Source: Undaria pinnatifida
Taxonomy: Eukaryota; Sar; Phaeophyceae; Laminariales; Alariaceae
Reading direction: 5' to 3'
Assembly: GCA_012845835.1 (NCBI GenBank)
Contig: JABAKD010000028.1
Coordinates: 2,382,242 to 2,446,241, forward strand
DNA: 64,000 nt
In this document: piece after piece, positions 31,536 to 44,200 of the stretch
Numbering within the stretch: the first letter of the stretch is position 1
Layout: the number at the start of each line of letters is the position of its first letter
Position numbers and translations under genes: made by a program
The notes under the pieces: model-generated
Told to the model about the DNA's origin: nothing
Database searches by the model: none
The model's input: the letters and a program-made list of their open reading frames with translations, nothing else

Positions 31536-34500
31536 GTGGACGAATTGGCGTTCAACAGCGAAATCCTCACGGTGGAAAATGGGGAAGGAGGGAAGCGCTT
31601 GGACGCTTTTCTGGCAGCTCGAATCCCACAGCAGTCGAGGAGTTACTTCGGGGGGCTGTGCCAGATGAGCATGGTCTTAGTGGGGGGAAAAACGGCTAAA
31701 AAGAGCGTGAAGGTGGAGGAAGGGCAAGAGGTGGAAGTCCGCTTTGTCATCAGCCCCGAGCTGTCTATCGAGGGCGAAGACATCCCGTTAGATGTGAGAG
31801 AGGAGGTTGTACTACCATAAGGGTGGCGCCGTTTGTCTAAGATGTTTTTGAATGACGAGACTCCTTGACTCAAACTCTTTGGATCGTTGTTCTTGGCTTG
31901 CGACATGTTTTTTTTTGTGTAGCTAGGCTTTGGCATTGTTCATAGGGTGCAGCTTTCATTTTTATCTAAATCGGTTTGGGCAAGGCGTGGAGCTCACGAA
32001 GTGAGGAGCCTGAGGAAACCATCGATGCGCCTCTGCCGTACCAATAGTGCTATTAATTTTATTATACTATTGGTAGCATGTGTCAGGGGCCCAATGTCTG
32101 CCGTAATTTTAGTTTTGGTGCTCGTTGCTCGTGTGCTCATATGGCTGTAAGCGCGCTGTAAGTGCGTACTCGTAGTGCTGCAGTGTCAGTGTTGTACTGA
32201 ACAAGAGAGGAGAGGAGAGGTTCAGGTACTTGATAGGATACATGAAGATCCTTCGCCGTAATCAGTTCGGCAAACGGCCGTTTAAAGAGCCTGGCGCGTC
32301 CGGCGTATCATCCAGCTTGCAAAAATAAGTACCGACCAATCATTCGGTTGAACTGACAGCCGACGTATCTGAAGTAACTCTATGGAAAGTAACCCTGATT
32401 TTTCTGTAGTCAATTCGATGAATAATATTTATCGACAGCACGAGTAAAGCTGTGGCTAGGCCTATTGTTGCTGGTGTTAAAATGCTGACGAATGCAGTAT
32501 AACCGTTAAGAACTAACGTCTTAGTGCCAACCGCAGCAGCAGCAGCAGCAGCAGTAGCAACGTGCGATATTGTTCGTTGTTTTGTTTCTGGTGATGCTCG
32601 CTTCACGACCCCACCACGATATGCTCACGTCCATAGTGCGGCGACAACCTCAGTCGCCTGCATGGGCACAGCAGGTGTAGCGGAAGTCAGTTCGTATCCC
32701 GAATGGCCTTGGTTCACACGTTTCGTGTGGTACTTACTGCTGAACCCTAGATAACGAAACTGCGCGCGATGGTCTTGATAGGCGCTACTCTGTTACATAC
32801 TTATACTTGTATCTTATCATCTATACGAGTAGCGCGATGCCCCGAAAACCCTCGGGCACTACCGGCAAGGGTGGTGCAGTAAACTAGCCCCTTAAGCAAA
32901 TGCTAATGCCAATACATGCTAAGATGGCTTTACCAGTCGGGGCACACGAAGCAATACCGAAGAAAGTACCCTGAACTACAGGCATTGCGATTTTAGATTT
33001 TTTGTGCTCTCGGATATGTTTTTAGAAATCACGAGAGGCCGTCGACCTAACCCAACCCTAACACTAACCCTAACCCTTCAACTTTCGTCGATTATTTTCA
33101 TTGTTTCAGCTCCGCTTCTTTCGTAACACGATCAATGTAAGCGCCAACATTTCCTCCAAACCCTTGACTTTTTTTTTGCCAAACAATGAAAGCGTCAACG
33201 TTTGCTCGAGACCCTTTAACTTGGGTAGCTAAAAGCCAACTTTTCTTGAAACCCTTCACTTGTTGTTTTGTTGAAAGGTGCTCTATGAGGACGACGAAAT
33301 TATCGCCGTCAGCAAGCCTGCGGGGATGGTAGTCCACCCCGCCCCGGGTAGCTGGAATGGAACTTTCGTCAACGCCCTTGTCTACCACCTCGAGAAAACG
33401 GCGGGGGGAAGTATGGGCAGCGCGGGGTTTCAGTCCAAAGTGGATGCACCAGACGGGGAGCACAACCCTAACCTACGGCCGGGAATCGTGCACCGTCTGG
33501 ATAAGGGTACCACGGGGGTGCTCCTTGCGGCAAAGAATCCTACGATGCAGGCGAAGTTGGGCGAACTTTTCGCGGAACGGCGGGTGAGATTGAAAAACTA
33601 TTTCCTCGCGCGCGACGGTACACATATTTATTTTTGTTTTTATGCGACATTTTTTCTTCAAAGTCTGGAAGGTGGGGAGGGGGGGATGATACCTACTAAA
33701 ACTAAAGTTAAAAGCTGTTTAAGCTTATTTTTAATTTGTGCACATATCCCACCCCACTTTTTTTATTTTTTATTCTGGCCTTCATTGGAGTGTGTTTGGC
33801 GTCGCTTCCTCTTTGGGTGCGCTCTCGGTTTTCTCCTATGACCAACACTAGTGTATAATGGGGGAATACTACTTAAGTCACTTTTGGCGTCCATCATTTG
33901 ACCGGTTCGGGGCCTCTCGCGCGAGTGAATATACCCTATTCCTGTGCATGTCTTTTAAGCTTTCTTTTTCATTTTATTTCGCGACATACACGAGCGTGTG
34001 TTTGTTTTGTTGCCTTTCTCGGCACGCTAATGGGTTGCCTCTCCTCACCGTAGCCTTCGCCTAGGGTGTATTCGGGAGGCGGGTGTGATTGAGGCGTTTG
34101 AGCGAAATATGCTAGTTGATGCGCAGTCGTGGTCTGATCCCCACCTGTTTTGCTGGCGTGCTTGCTGCAGTTTGTACAGTTATGAGGTCTAGATATGATA
34201 TGATTGCCACTATTAGTACATTTTTGTTTTTTGTTTTTTTCTTCATTCCATTTATTATCCTCGCACTACTTTCGCCCTCCCTCGCAGTAGCATCTCAGAT
34301 CCGGGATCACATATCAGGCCCTCCTCCTCCCCACTACGGTACATGCCTCCTTTTTTATCGCGAGAAGACTTCAGCATTTTCTTCCCTCGTCGACTCGCGT
34401 CGACATGTGCCTACCCGCGCTGCTAGGGGCTCTCAGCTGTGACCATGAATACCTTCATGAATACCTTCATGAACACTTTCACGAATTCCTTCATGAATAC

Positions 34501-36848
34501 CTGCATGAATACCTTCATGAATACCTTCATGAATACCTTCATGACTACCTTCATGAATACCTTCACGAATACCTTCATGAGTACCTTCATGAGTACCTTC
34601 ATGAGTACCTTCATGAATACCTTCATGAGTACCTTCATGGGTACCTTCATGAGTACCTTCATGAGTACCTTTATGAGTACCTTCATGACACATGCTAGGG
34701 TAGGGATGCTCATAACTCTTTGAGGCATCCCCATTTGGGGAGGTTTGCGCTGACTCCGAGTAGAAAACGAAAAATGCTACTCGAAGAAAAATCCCATGGC
34801 CTAGGTATATAGCTGACTCCTTCGTATATTTTAAAACAAATGTGGTCTTCGAACGATATCGGGCAATTCCTCAGCTGAAGAAGCCTGTAGAGCAGAACCT
34901 ATTTAACCGAAAAGTGCTACCTGCTCCTATTGCAGCGGCGCATGTTGGGGTGCACCTCTTACACAGGGATCGCGTCCGGCTGGTGGGTTTGTGTAAGTTG
35001 GAAACATCGTTGTGGAGCTTGTGCAAAGGTAATTTAAGCCTTTACCAGCCTTGCGCAGTACTTCGTTGCTCGCCGCTTTCGGCCGGAGCTGTTACACGCC
35101 ATTGCAACAGGGAGTACAGTACATGCTAGGATACGTGTGTCTTTGCGGCGCCTGCCGGAACGCTATAGTGTGAAGCCCACCCAACCCATTTAAGATGTGC
35201 ACCCAGTTTTTTTGGGGACAAAACGCTTGCAGTTTGTCCGGGACATTTATTGTGGTGGGAGATAACGTGTGTACCAGGTATGGAAATTGTTTAAGTGGGA
35301 AAAAGGGCGAGATCAGGTTGACCGTACTCTGTATTTTTTATTAAATAAGCTTAACATCAGCCACCTACGCATAGTCAACAAACTTGCTATCCCGTTCGTC
35401 GTTTTGGTTTGCACTTTCTGCGGCCGGCAGATCAGCAAGTCCTACCTCGCGGTGTGCGTTGGCAATCCTGGGGAAGGGGCCACTATCGACGTTCCTATCG
35501 GTCGGCACCCGAACCACCGGCAGCGCATGGTGGCGGTGCCGTCAATCCAGCCGAACATTCGAGCGCGACGCGCAGTGTCTGTTGTGACGATGGCTGCATT
35601 CGATGGGAAGCTAAGCGTCGCGGAAGTGTCGATTGAGACGGGACGAACGCATCAAATCAGGGTGCACTTGCAGGTGGGAACAATAGAGGGGAGATTGGGC
35701 CTCGCTCCCCTTGTAGAACGATAGCGAGAGATGGGCTTCTTCTCCTTTGTGGAACGATAGAGATGGGGCTCGTCCCGCTTTTTCCGATGTGTAGCGTACG
35801 ATGGCCGCTTTGGTTCCGCTTCCGATATATCGTACCGGTACAGGTGATGGATATCCTTGACGGTGATCTGTGTGCTCTGTACGGTGATATGATTTGTGCG
35901 GTCGTTTCCGTGATCTGGTCTGTGTGGTCTGTACAGTGACCTGATTTGGTTTGTGCAGTGATTTGATCTGTGTGGTCGGTACAGCGATCTGATCTGTTTA
36001 ATCTGTATGGCGATCTGTATGGTAATCTGTATGGTGATCTGATCTGTCCGATGTGTGGATTAGTTTTGCACGCTTCCGCTGCTGTCTTTTTTCGCCTACA
36101 GTGGGTACCCCGATTAAAAACCGCCCAGGATAGGAGCGTTAGGGACTTAAGAGCGGTCAAATTGGCATGTCCCGCCTATACTAAAAGCTATAAACTTCCC
36201 AATACAGGTAAGAGTAATGTGTAGTTCTGAACACTGATTTGGGCTTGTCACGGAGCGCTGTTAAATCGGGGTACCCACTGTATTTTTTCAGCACCGACAC
36301 ACGCATATCCTTGATGGCGATGTGTACGGAAACAAAGGCTGGAACCAGAGATTGCAGCAAAGCACAGGGCTTGCCCGGCTCCTCCTGCACTCGCATTCCT
36401 AGGTGCCGATGTGTATTATTGTCTCCCCAAATCCCGAAACACTGATTAACTTTTATTAACCAACCCCCCTTGCCCCCGTTATCCCCCAGACAAAACAATG
36501 AACTACCCGGTATTCAATTCACCTAACGTATTTCTCTTTCGTGTTTAATAATGTTTTCAGCACCGCCGCACACCCATCCTTGGTGACGATGTGTACGGAA
36601 ACAAAGACTGGAATCGGAGATTGCAGCAGAGCACAGGGCTTACTCGACCTCTCCTGCACGCGCATTCTTTGGAGTTCAAGCACCCAAGTACGGGGAAGCT
36701 AATCTCCGTTGTGGCGCCCCTACCTGCCGATATCGAGGCGGTGGTAAGGAGAATATACCCACAGGTGAGATCTCACCAACGAAAGATATTTCATGAGCAA
36801 AAAACGGCCAAGGAAAAGAGGTCAGGATACCGCAGTAACGGCCTGTGA
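31536..36848 (+). CDS. RluA/RluD-family RNA pseudouridine synthase (four exons visible)
   Basis: Exons 31536-31793, 33278-33583, 35431-35673 and 36561-36848 all join in phase 0 (donors GAT|GTGAGA, CGG|GTGAGA, CAG|GTGGGA; acceptors CCCAG, GAAAG, GGCAG, TTCAG). The first exon is an S4 RNA-binding domain (KRLDAFLAARIP, GGKTAKKSVKVEEGQEV). The second has the SKPAGMVVHP strand and catalytic HRLDKGTTG (Asp161 of the visible protein). The third has SYLAVCVG and ETGRTHQIRVHLQ, the fourth LGDDVYG and APLPADIEAVV, the usual end of the fold. It should isomerise uridine in rRNA or tRNA, perhaps in an organelle. The 5' end is not fixed: the frame is open leftwards into TTG-derived sequence, so an upstream exon with the start is likely. 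A donor at 36764|36765 could extend the gene past the TGA at 36846. Confidence 0.9.
32295..32385 (+). repeat. Dispersed repeat copy (with 8460-8555 and 61180-61265)
   Basis: GTCCGGCGTATCATCCAGCT, TGCAAA, GTACCGACC, GAACTGACAGCCGACGTAT. It lies in the first intron of the pseudouridine synthase gene. Confidence 0.6.
33046..33082 (-). repeat. Interstitial telomere-type repeat (CCCTAA)n
   Basis: CCTAACCCAACCCTAACACT followed by AACCCTAACCCTT, about five units of the reverse of TTAGGG, in an intron. Confidence 0.75.
34205..34410 (+). repeat. Dispersed repeat, copy 2 (partner at 1640-1830)
   Basis: Shares with copy 1 the ATCAGGC, CTCCTCC, ACGGTACA, TTTATCGCGA and CGTCGACTCG blocks in the same order. 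Confidence 0.6.
34440..34692. repeat. 12-bp minisatellite (ACCTTCATGAAT)n
   Basis: About 20 units of ATACCTTCATGA-type 12-mers. Because 12 is a multiple of three, all frames stay open and give artificial repeat peptides on both strands. It lies in an intron of the pseudouridine synthase gene. Confidence 0.9.
35840..36060 (+). repeat. Degenerate GATCTGT / CTGTACGGTGATCTG repeats
   Basis: GATCTGTxTGGT and GTACGGTGATxTG words recur about 12 times. The first unit, GATATCCTTGACGGTGATCTGT, also resembles the start of the duplicated exon at 36302 (ATATCCTTGATGGCGATGTG), so the array may have grown from exon sequence. Confidence 0.6.
36099..36280. mobile_element. 182-bp MITE with CAGTGGGTACCCCGATT ends and TA target duplication
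   Basis: Left end CAGTGGGTACCCCGATTAA, right end TAAATCGGGGTACCCACTG; 18 of 19 end bases pair. TA flanks it on both sides (36097-36098 and 36281-36282), the pattern of Tc1/mariner/pogo-type non-autonomous elements. It sits 9 bp before the AG of the spare exon. Confidence 0.85.
36292..36403 (+). pseudogene. Decayed tandem copy of the last pseudouridine synthase exon
   Basis: Starting at CAC after TTTTTTCAG, this copy encodes HRHTHILDGDVYGNKGWNQR and ends LLLHSHS then TAG, against HRRTPILGDDVYGNKDWNRR and LLHAHSLEF in the real exon at 36561. It has about 80% identity over 112 bp, after which similarity fades. The conserved loop GDDVYG reads DGDVYG here. If spliced in, it would truncate the enzyme by about 60 residues. 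Confidence 0.8.
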
Positions 36849-38214
36849 CGGACCTACGGACGCACGGCCGTCTAGACGTATTGTAGTAGTTTCAGTGTGG
36901 GTGGGAGCTCCTAAAGGTGTCACTGACGGCGCCCAAAACTGTCGTCTCCTGACGTATTTCGGGCAAGAGGTTTTCTTGCCTGAGGGATGAGTTCTTTTCG
37001 TTGCGGGTATTAATTTGGAGGGGAATTTAGGGGCCGTGGAGGTATTATATGAATGAAAAACTGCCCTTACGTACATCTAGTATGATGTAGATTAGTCTGC
37101 ACGTTGTCATCGTGGCGACCGTTTGTTACGGTAATAAAACTTGTGCCCCGGGCTTTTGTTGAGATTGGTTCGGAGTCTGATATCCATCGTTTTTCGTGCA
37201 TTGAAAATTTTAATAATCAAAGGCAGATCAGCCGCGCGTCGTTGTCGTGCTAATACGACACGCGCACAATATGCGGCGGTCTGTGATATGTGCGCCGCCA
37301 CCGCCCGAAAATTATCGCGTGCTCCTTGTCCTCGACGATGCGATAGGTATGGCAACTTTACAATGCCCTTTATCTGCTTGGTTGTGTGGGGATGGGACTT
37401 CTGAGGCCACTAATACTACAGTAGTGTGGGCTAAACATCTCTTATGGAAGGGGCTCCTCCGCTGGAAACCTTAAGCCAGTATCGTTGGGATATCATTGAT
37501 TTTGTAAAATATTTTCGCTGGATACCTATTAATTTGCTATAATATGTATTGACACAGTAGGGTTTATCGTGTTGCTCTTTCGCTTTCTCTAAAAATTAGT
37601 TTCTGGGTCAGGTAGGTATAAGTATAGTGCTCGGTATAGAGCTCCTCCAGTCAGAGCTCTTGGAGCTCGAGTCGTGGACAGGTCAACACTCGACATGCGT
37701 TCGTTGGTTGCGGTTGCGGGTCGCGCCTCCAAGAGAGATAATCGGATGGCGAGCGAGGGGGGTGATGCCGTAGTCGCGATCGCTGTTTCTCGTATCAACG
37801 CGGGGGCAGAGAACCGCACTTTATTTTTTTTTTGCTTACGTTGTATCTGGTGTATACTGGCACCTGTTATGAACTTCCTGGGGAGTTGCCTACTTATTCC
37901 ACGACCTGGTAGTGCTTTTGTTGCGGGCGCCGCGGAAATAAACCCTCAGCTAGTCGACTTTACGTCGGCGGCTGATGTTATGCTTCTTTCATATTGATCG
38001 TGGCCGTTTTTTGGTGCTTACCTTGTACCTGGTGTACTTCGAAGTGTACTGGTATCTGCTGTCCATCTGGGCCGTGCAGACGAGAAAAAAAAATGCGCGC
38101 CACATGCGTTTCCCCGTTGTATATACGCCAATATTTAGTGTAGTGCAGCGCCAAGAAATGGTATTTGGCCGGATTTTCTCTAGGCTTTCATACTTCATTT
38201 CCCGTTTTGTTCGT

Positions 38215-38530
38215 CAAAGTTTCCCACGTGGGACAGATCGCGATGCAGATTATCTAGATCCTGCATCTGTCGTTATGATATGTTGTGCAGAGTATTTCTA
38301 ATACAAACCCAACCCAGTACACACGTGCTAGAATGTTCCGCTCATCCGACTCTCGCCCGGCGACATGATCTATACGCCACGCAGGTCATATAGACCAGGG
38401 ATATATCTGCTTTGAAAGACGGATCATTAAAAATCAATAGGGATCTGGTCTCTTAACACACAAATCAAATGGGATCTGATGTGCAACACAGATCATGAAT
38501 AATTAATAGGGATCTGATCTAAAAATGCTG
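38215..38530 (+). repeat. GATC-rich dispersed repeat, copy 1
   Basis: GGGACAGATCGCGATGCAGA, ATCTGTCG.TATGA, CCAACCCAG, CACCCGGCAACATGA-like (CGCCCGGCGACATGATCTA) and ATCATTAA blocks recur in order at 50030-50265 and, inverted, at 58800-59040. Confidence 0.65.
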
Positions 38531-40839
38531 ATCATGAATGAAGATCGATCCGTTCAATGTGTGCAATGTTTGCAGGTTGAAGACGAGCACCCCGAATGGC
38601 TCAGGGCGACGAAATGCGAACATGAAGATGAGGGTGCGTCGGTAGTTAGAGGAGCGGAGTCTTCAGCGCGAGGATCCGGTGTGCCAGAGGACTTGCACGA
38701 CTACCATATTTTATGACCTAGCCGTTTTGTACGGCGTAGCTCTTGAACGCAGAAAAATGGATTTTGCTCCCAGGCTTTCTTATTTCTTGTCTTGCTTCGA
38801 AAAGTGAATTTTGCATCCAGATTGTACGCTTTTAGCGAAGAGGTAAATTTGCACCCTGTCTATCGTGCCTTTCACGGTAGGGCTTTGGGGCTAGAGGGAG
38901 ACGACCTGCGCGGAAAGCCAAGCTTCGACAGGAAGCCTCTATTATCGTAGAATTACTGTGAAAGTTTTATCCGTGGCGGGACGGTCTATAATAGATGTAG
39001 ATTGTGGCCGCCAATATAGCCACTGCCTTAACTTAGCCCTTTTTGAGACTGCAGAGAAAAAATGCCGACCAAAAGTGTCGATTACGGCATCAACACGAAG
39101 CAGCCCAAGCTGCTGGGGTAGAGGATTTGCCCGAATTGCAACGGGAAGCGATGTGCGACACACGTGCGGCACTGTGCAACATTTGTAATCTTGCACGCTC
39201 TTCCTGGAAGGTTGATAAGACCTCAATTGTAGCTTTTTAAGTCGCTGGACCTGTGCCCCAATAGGGTTAATAGCTTTATCCAGCGATTAAGGCGTCACCC
39301 TGTGTCGTGGACGAAGAGTACCAGATGGCTACGACGCGGACCTGGCAGGTCGCTGTTGGACGGTGTCGATCAACGACGTTTATGACATACGCGAGCCGTG
39401 GCGAACTCAAAGTTCGCTTGGTTTTGGTTCGAGGTTTTGATCGATGGTCGCGTGGGTACAGCCTGGATCAGGAACCCACCATTGATACGATAAGACCCCA
39501 TGTCATTGAGCAATTGAACATCGTGTTGTGTCCTTTGCTAGCATCGGCTTTCAAGTGGTAGCCACACCAAAGCATATAGCAAAAAGCCTCCCCAGGCTTC
39601 AACCACTACCATGTATGCAGCACTGTACGAGGCTTGTGTGCGGAAGCTCTTTCTTGCATGCACTACAAACACGGCCAGCTGATCAGATATGCCTGCCCGA
39701 ATCCTTCAAAACACATACAAAAGTTTTACATGCGCTGGAGCACATTCCGTCCGCATTCTACGTTCCTCAGCAAACACGCGACGACCTCGTTCAGCACCGC
39801 AAGAGCAAAGTCACAGTAAGCGTTAAGTACTCCAACAACGCGACTCGTTTCTGCACGACCGATCAAAATCTGTGGCAGATGCTCGCACTAAACAAGGTAC
39901 ACCCGCGTGTTCTGCATATCACCCGCAACGTATCGCAACAGCTCGTCTTGATAGCACACGCTGTCCTGCCACGAAGTTTTTGATCGAATTTGCCGCTGTC
40001 ACGACCCCCGTGTTTCCCTCGAGTTTTAGTCTACTCACATCATACACACCAAAAATATATAAAAATCTGTCAAAAAAAGCACCAACGCCAAAACAATGTA
40101 GCGTCGCATACCACCACACCCTTCTCACGTAGCACCGCATAACATTGCTATCTTTTCCTCCCACCGAAAGCATATACTATCCTCGTACTTGAACTAAAGT
40201 CACGCACCATCTCCTTCCTCCTACCCAAAACATATAGTATCCTCGTACCTGAAGTCACACACTAAGAAGTATCGCATGTTACAATCTTCATGTATCTGAA
40301 GACGTACAACATCCTGTACCTAAAGTCGTTTAGCGCGCAGACCTACAACGCCAGACTCAGTTGCCAATACCAATTGTTCTTCCCACCACCGCTAACGAGC
40401 TGCTGCGACCAGAGGGATGGGACGGCTACGGTCTTGGGCCGCACCCTTCGGTGCCAACTTTCGCCACCCACGTTCACTCACCCACATCAACATTGCACGC
40501 TAGTGCTGTGTTTTTACTCCTATTTCACACTACTGCTGTCTTTTTTTAATCGTATCGCATACTCGTACCACTGCCTTTGTACTCATATCACTCGTGTTGC
40601 ACACTGCTGTTTTCTGTTCAACTCATATTGCACACTACTGCTGTCTTTTTACTCGCAGGACTCGTCAAACTAACCAACTCCCTACCCCCCACTGCCGCCA
40701 ACGAGCTACTTTTCGGCCAAAAAGTACAAGGCAAACACTATCCAATCAACCGATAGGCGAAACGGTGTTGCCACAAGAACAGGCCCTCCTCGTAGTCGAC
40801 TTTTTCTCGCGCTAGACTTGACGTTCATGTCCTCACTTT

Positions 40840-41060
40840 TCTCAATTCATGTAATCAAAATTATCCATGCATGCCCCAACTTTTTTCAGTATATTTGACG
40901 CACCTTGTAGTTGTTACCTCGAGAGACTTGTCAAACTAGCTCCCACAAATCCAAAGTATCCATTCATGCCCCAATACTTTTCAATATCATTGACGCACCT
41001 TGTAGTTTTACCTCGAGAGGCTTCGTCAAACTAGCTCCCGCAAGTCCCAGCCCCCTCCCT
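40840..41060 (+). repeat. Tandem duplication of about 105 bp
   Basis: TATCCATGCATGCCCC / TATCCATTCATGCCCC, TTGACGCACCTTGTAGTT and ACCTCGAGAG.CTT, GTCAAACTAGCTCCC occur twice. Confidence 0.75.
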
Positions 41061-41257
41061 TCTTGTACCTTTTTCCTCGCGAAGCTCGTTATACTACATC
41101 GCACAACTCCCTGCCCCCCGCCCCCTCACGAGGCACAAGGCTTTCACAGTCATCGTTTTCACCGTTCTGGTGTCAACCCTCCAAGTATCAATCCAGCAAG
41201 TCAACTAGTCCCGTTGGCATCTTGCAGGTCCGGTTGTACGGTAGGGCATGGTGAGAC

Positions 41258-44200
41258 TCATGATCCCGATGCCGGTATATATCTTGACTGATAGGACCAG
41301 GGAGGATATTGCTGCGTCACCACAAGAAAAGAGATTTACGACCGGATCGCTTACGTCTGACAAACTAACCCCATATCAAGGAAAAGAGATGGATGGCGCA
41401 CGCGTGAGAAACGTGATCCCGGAACCCGAACCTTTCCGTAGCACTTTGCTCAACATCAACAACAGGCTACGTAGATTATTGCTACACTGCTGTTTGCCTT
41501 TCCATCGGCGGGTCTTTTTTTCTTCAAGTGTTTTTTGGACCTTGCCGTTTTCGCCCGCTGCTTCGTACTACCAAAATTATTCCTGTCCCAAGCGCCACTC
41601 ACTGGTCCTGGAATCGTGCAGAATCCTATAACGACCGCTGGACTCGAAGCTTGTTCAGCACCAACAGCACAAGCTTCGCGGTTTACTTCTACAATGCTGT
41701 CGGCCTCTTCATAGGCACGTCTTTGTTTCCCTCCCATGCTTTGCGTCCCCGCTATTTTCGCCACCTGCTCGGCACGTCAGCCATTCACCCTTGTGCTTCG
41801 TACTGCAGTTTTTCGATACTTTCGACCGCTGCTTGGGCACTACATTTTTTTTAGCTATTTTCGACTGCTGCTGCGCACTACTACAGCTTTTTCGTTACCA
41901 AGTGCCACCGGCCCTGGCATCGTTTTCGACGACGCTGAGTCCGCTGGACGGGACCAGGCGCTTGAGTTCATCCTGAAGAGCTACCAGATCTTCCCTCGCC
42001 TCTGGTGTTGCAGTTGCAAAAAACAGTTGCACCGCCCGAAATGTTGCAGCAGTTGTACCGCCCGAAAGTTTGCAGCGTGGGACACGGCACCAGAGAACAC
42101 CAAATTTGAAGCCGGGAGATTCAAGCACATGAAAACGAGCAGCAGGCCATAGTAGGGTGGGGGGCGGGGGGGCGGGGCGGGGGGCATGGGGCGGGTAGGA
42201 GATAGGCGTTCACTTTTTTTAGAAATTACCCCGCAGGCTTGAAATGTTACCCAGCCTTCGTCTTTATCCTCCCACAACACTTAAACGAACCAGCGGCAGG
42301 CAATGTGTAGCATACCACAGCACAATTCCAAGGTCGCGCATCCGACGGAAAATATTATTAATAAACCTTTCGGGACTTCGGAGTTCCAAAACGTAAAAAC
42401 TAAATATTTCGATTGCAGCATTGGCCTCACAAATCTAATGGGGCGGCTGTGGTAGGGGTTGCGTTTGAACTTCAATGTCAGGAGCCTGCACGGCACCAGC
42501 GCTGTGGTGCTAGTACTGACGCACGCTGCTGCGAGGCGCTGGACAATATCGCACTCGCGTTTTTCTTGGTCGCTAAACATCAACCGCTTAAGGGTTAAAA
42601 AGACACCCTGCGCGATATACCCTCTAAAAGAGGCGGACCGCACACAAAGTGCACACGCTCTCACCCTCCATGGCGCCCGACTTAATGTCTGCCATATGCA
42701 GATACCCCGACTGCCGTGTGATGGCCTCCCGAAGCCTCGCGATCCCCAGCCGGGACCCGGGCGTACACCTCTTCCACCGTAGTATGGCTACCTTCGCGAG
42801 GCAAGCGCTGGCGTCGGAGCTGCGCGCGCGCCACAAAGGCAATTGTGGGGGGGGTGGACAGGGGCGGTTCTTAACCTTTCTATAACTGGATCCACGTGTT
42901 CGGGGACGAAGTACTTGAATTCAGTGAGGGATCTCTTGTTCATTAAAGACGGCCCCGCTGGCGAGTCACAGATCACGCGAGGAAACCCGACAGGTGCACC
43001 TTATTTTTTGGGGGGGTTCGGAATAGGGCATGGGGGCAACTCTTAAGGTTCGGCATTGACTCCCATTTTCTTCATCAAATATTGCCCTACTGTCACAGAG
43101 TCACAGTCAACACAAGGAAACCACTGCGACCGCGCGCGCGGGACATCGCAACAATAGTGACAACACAAGGGGTGGTGGTACTAGTGGTCACACTCCTATT
43201 ACGCGCTTGATGTATAATACATACCTGGTAGGAACAAGGACAGAGATATCTGCTAGAGGTAAGGAGATGCTATTGCCGGGGGACTGAAAATATTGCAGAT
43301 ATATACCCTTGAAATATCCGCAAGACTCTCCAGGAAGGCGATATCATGTATGGGTCCTTAGCAGTGAAAGGAAGCACGGAGGGACCAGTAAATATACAAG
43401 CAGTACCTTCGAGTACACCCTATCGACAAGAGCAGAATAGCTTCAAGCATATTTGCTCAAAATCAACACACCTTTCGCCGTTGTAGCGGCGAGCTTTTGC
43501 CACGATACCCTCGGCTTCCTCCAGCTTCGGGTCAGGCTCCTTCAACGCCGCCCAAGCAACCACCATGCACGCGGAAGCGCGGGCGGCCTCTAGGGCAGGA
43601 AGGTGAGCTTCGTGTTGCTTGTTAGCGATAGAAGGAGCTACTGTGATGGGAGCGGGCCCACCCGCTGCCAAGACCGCCGCCACCCAGGCCTCCTGCCTCG
43701 CCTGAAGAAAAAAAACGTTCCCCGAAAAAAAAGTGGTGTTGATTGCAGTTCAGGGGGGGTAAAACCCTCAGGGCGAACTCGTTGTAGGGAAAAAAACGGT
43801 GACGGTCGTAGCGCAGGGGGTGGTAATCTGGGGTGGTGTGCCATCTGAACGAGCGGGGTCTTAAGTATAACATTTATACCTGTGCAAACCCGAGTCGATT
43901 TTCAAGGTAGTTGTCTCTGGGTGAACATGAACAAAGCTCAATGAAGTTTCAAGAGGCCGCTCGCGGGCTCCGCAGTAGAAACGTGACACCCGCCACACAG
44001 CTCGAATCAGAACCGGCGAAGGTGTTCAAAAACCATCTGCGACCATCTACGAGCTCAGTCGATTGGTGAGCTACCGTAGCCCGAACGACTGTGCGCGTTA
44101 CTCACATTGGGCCGTTATATCTACCCACCAATATCTAGTGTTGTGCCGATAACAAACGTGGCAACGCAACCAAGAACGTTAGTAATGGTATCGCGCCCGT

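Larger units (their letters stand above)
36849..41257. other. Intergenic stretch with no supported gene
   Basis: Frames such as 37674-37997, 38525-38716, 39307-39561 and 39528-39983 (plus) show neither known motifs nor matching splice partners. It contains one dispersed repeat (38215-38530) and a tandem duplication (40840-41060). Confidence 0.4.

Noticed and set aside
34405..34734. Long repeat proteins (YLHE, NTFM, GTHE, MKVF) on both strands
   Set aside because: A 12-bp repeat keeps every frame open; it lies in an intron of the pseudouridine synthase gene.
39307..39983. Plus frames of 84 and 151 residues as possible genes
   Set aside because: No recognised motif, no credible splice partners, and composition (Cys, His, Gln, Thr mix) like random sequence.
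41248..41631. Plus frame of 127 residues
   Set aside because: Overlaps two minus exons that fit the phases of the E2/E3 gene; no motif in the plus frame.
42281..42664. Minus frame of 127 residues as an exon of the E2/E3 gene
   Set aside because: Its likely acceptors give a stop within a few codons in the required phase. Skipping to 42001-41899 keeps the frame, so it is left out, though an alternative 3' end here is possible.
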